A stretch of 46,981 nt of DNA from Paenibacillus camerounensis. Its GTDB lineage: Bacteria > Bacillota > Bacilli > Paenibacillales > Paenibacillaceae. The stretch spans positions 1 through 46,981 of the forward strand of contig NZ_CCDG010000058.1 of NCBI RefSeq assembly GCF_000723885.1, read 5' to 3'. Every line of letters begins with the position of its first letter. Positions within the stretch are counted from its first letter, which is position 1. Below the pieces are notes generated by a model. The model had not been told where the DNA came from and did not search any database. It was given only the letters and a program-made list of their open reading frames with translations. The position numbers and the translations under genes are program-made. Positions 46,964-46,981 of the stretch are shown piece after piece.

Positions 46964-46981
46964 GCTTGGCAGCGTCCTACT
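46964..46981 (-). rRNA. rrf: 5S ribosomal RNA, 3' end (partial)
   Basis: The last 18 bases are the complement of AGTAGGACGCTGCCAAGC, the conserved 3' end of Bacillales 5S rRNA. The rest of the gene lies beyond the right edge. The following terminator confirms that this is the end of an rrn operon. Confidence 0.93.

Noticed and set aside
1..46981. CRISPR arrays, insertion sequences, prophage or plasmid genes
   Set aside because: I looked for repeated direct units, transposase, integrase and phage structural motifs and saw none; the only large repeats are the rrn ends and the two NlpC/P60 units.

Overview
The window is a 47-kb chromosome segment of a spore-forming, probably motile Gram-positive bacterium of the Bacillales, most like Paenibacillus. 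The evidence is Spo0F, BofA, a minor spore protein of the SspP type, a sporulation-kinase-like sensor kinase, RNA polymerase delta subunit, a long Bacillus-type SRP RNA, strong AGGAGG-type ribosome binding sites with many GTG and TTG starts, and intrinsic terminators after most units. All calls were made by eye from the sequence. No database search or structure prediction was run, so names rest on recognised motifs, lengths and gene order.

Both ends are ribosomal RNA operons on the minus strand. The 5' end of a 16S gene occupies 1-186 and the 3' end of a 5S gene lies at 46964-46981. Since rrn operons are read away from the origin, oriC should lie to the right. The right edge (guaB, dacA, pdxS, pdxT, serS, tRNA-Ser) and the left edge (SRP RNA, dnaX, ybaB, recR, yaaL, bofA, 16S) correspond to the two ends of one origin-proximal block in B. 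subtilis. Between them sit genes that are elsewhere in B. subtilis: rpmE, rho, murA, fba, spo0F, pyrG and rpoE (4.5-13.3 kb), and argS, ywiB, a pbpG-like gene and ywhD (15-25 kb).

Region by region: 0.5-4.5 kb holds replication and repair genes plus SRP RNA. 4.6-13.3 kb holds the rpmE/rho/murA/fba/spo0F/pyrG/rpoE set with a radical SAM gene beside rho. 13.4-25 kb holds an S8 protease, argS-ywiB, a nitrilase with two acetyltransferases, a secreted Asp-box-repeat protein, a class A PBP, a 3-methyladenine glycosylase, an AbrB fusion regulator and YwhD. 25-31.4 kb is mainly plus-strand accessory material: an M1 peptidase with a membrane protein, two NlpC/P60 hydrolases each behind its own c-di-AMP (ydaO-type) riboswitch, an acetyltransferase and a cytochrome c. 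31.4-40.4 kb holds a pterin dehydratase, motAB, rluF, a large sensor kinase, tadA, an acetyltransferase, a lipoprotein and a small spore-protein operon. 40.5-46.6 kb is tRNA-Ser, serS, pdxTS, dacA and guaB.

The most striking non-coding feature is the interval between the sensor kinase and tadA (37166-37483). It carries three perfect and three one-mismatch DnaA boxes within 94 bp, followed by a LexA-type SOS box, flanked by divergent promoters. Also notable are the tandem riboswitch-NlpC/P60 units, the AbrB-Cys4-HTH fusion, a perfect 13-bp inverted repeat between ywhD and the M1 peptidase, and a minus-strand terminator near 13.45 kb with no obvious gene feeding it. No CRISPR array, transposase, prophage gene or toxin-antitoxin pair was seen.
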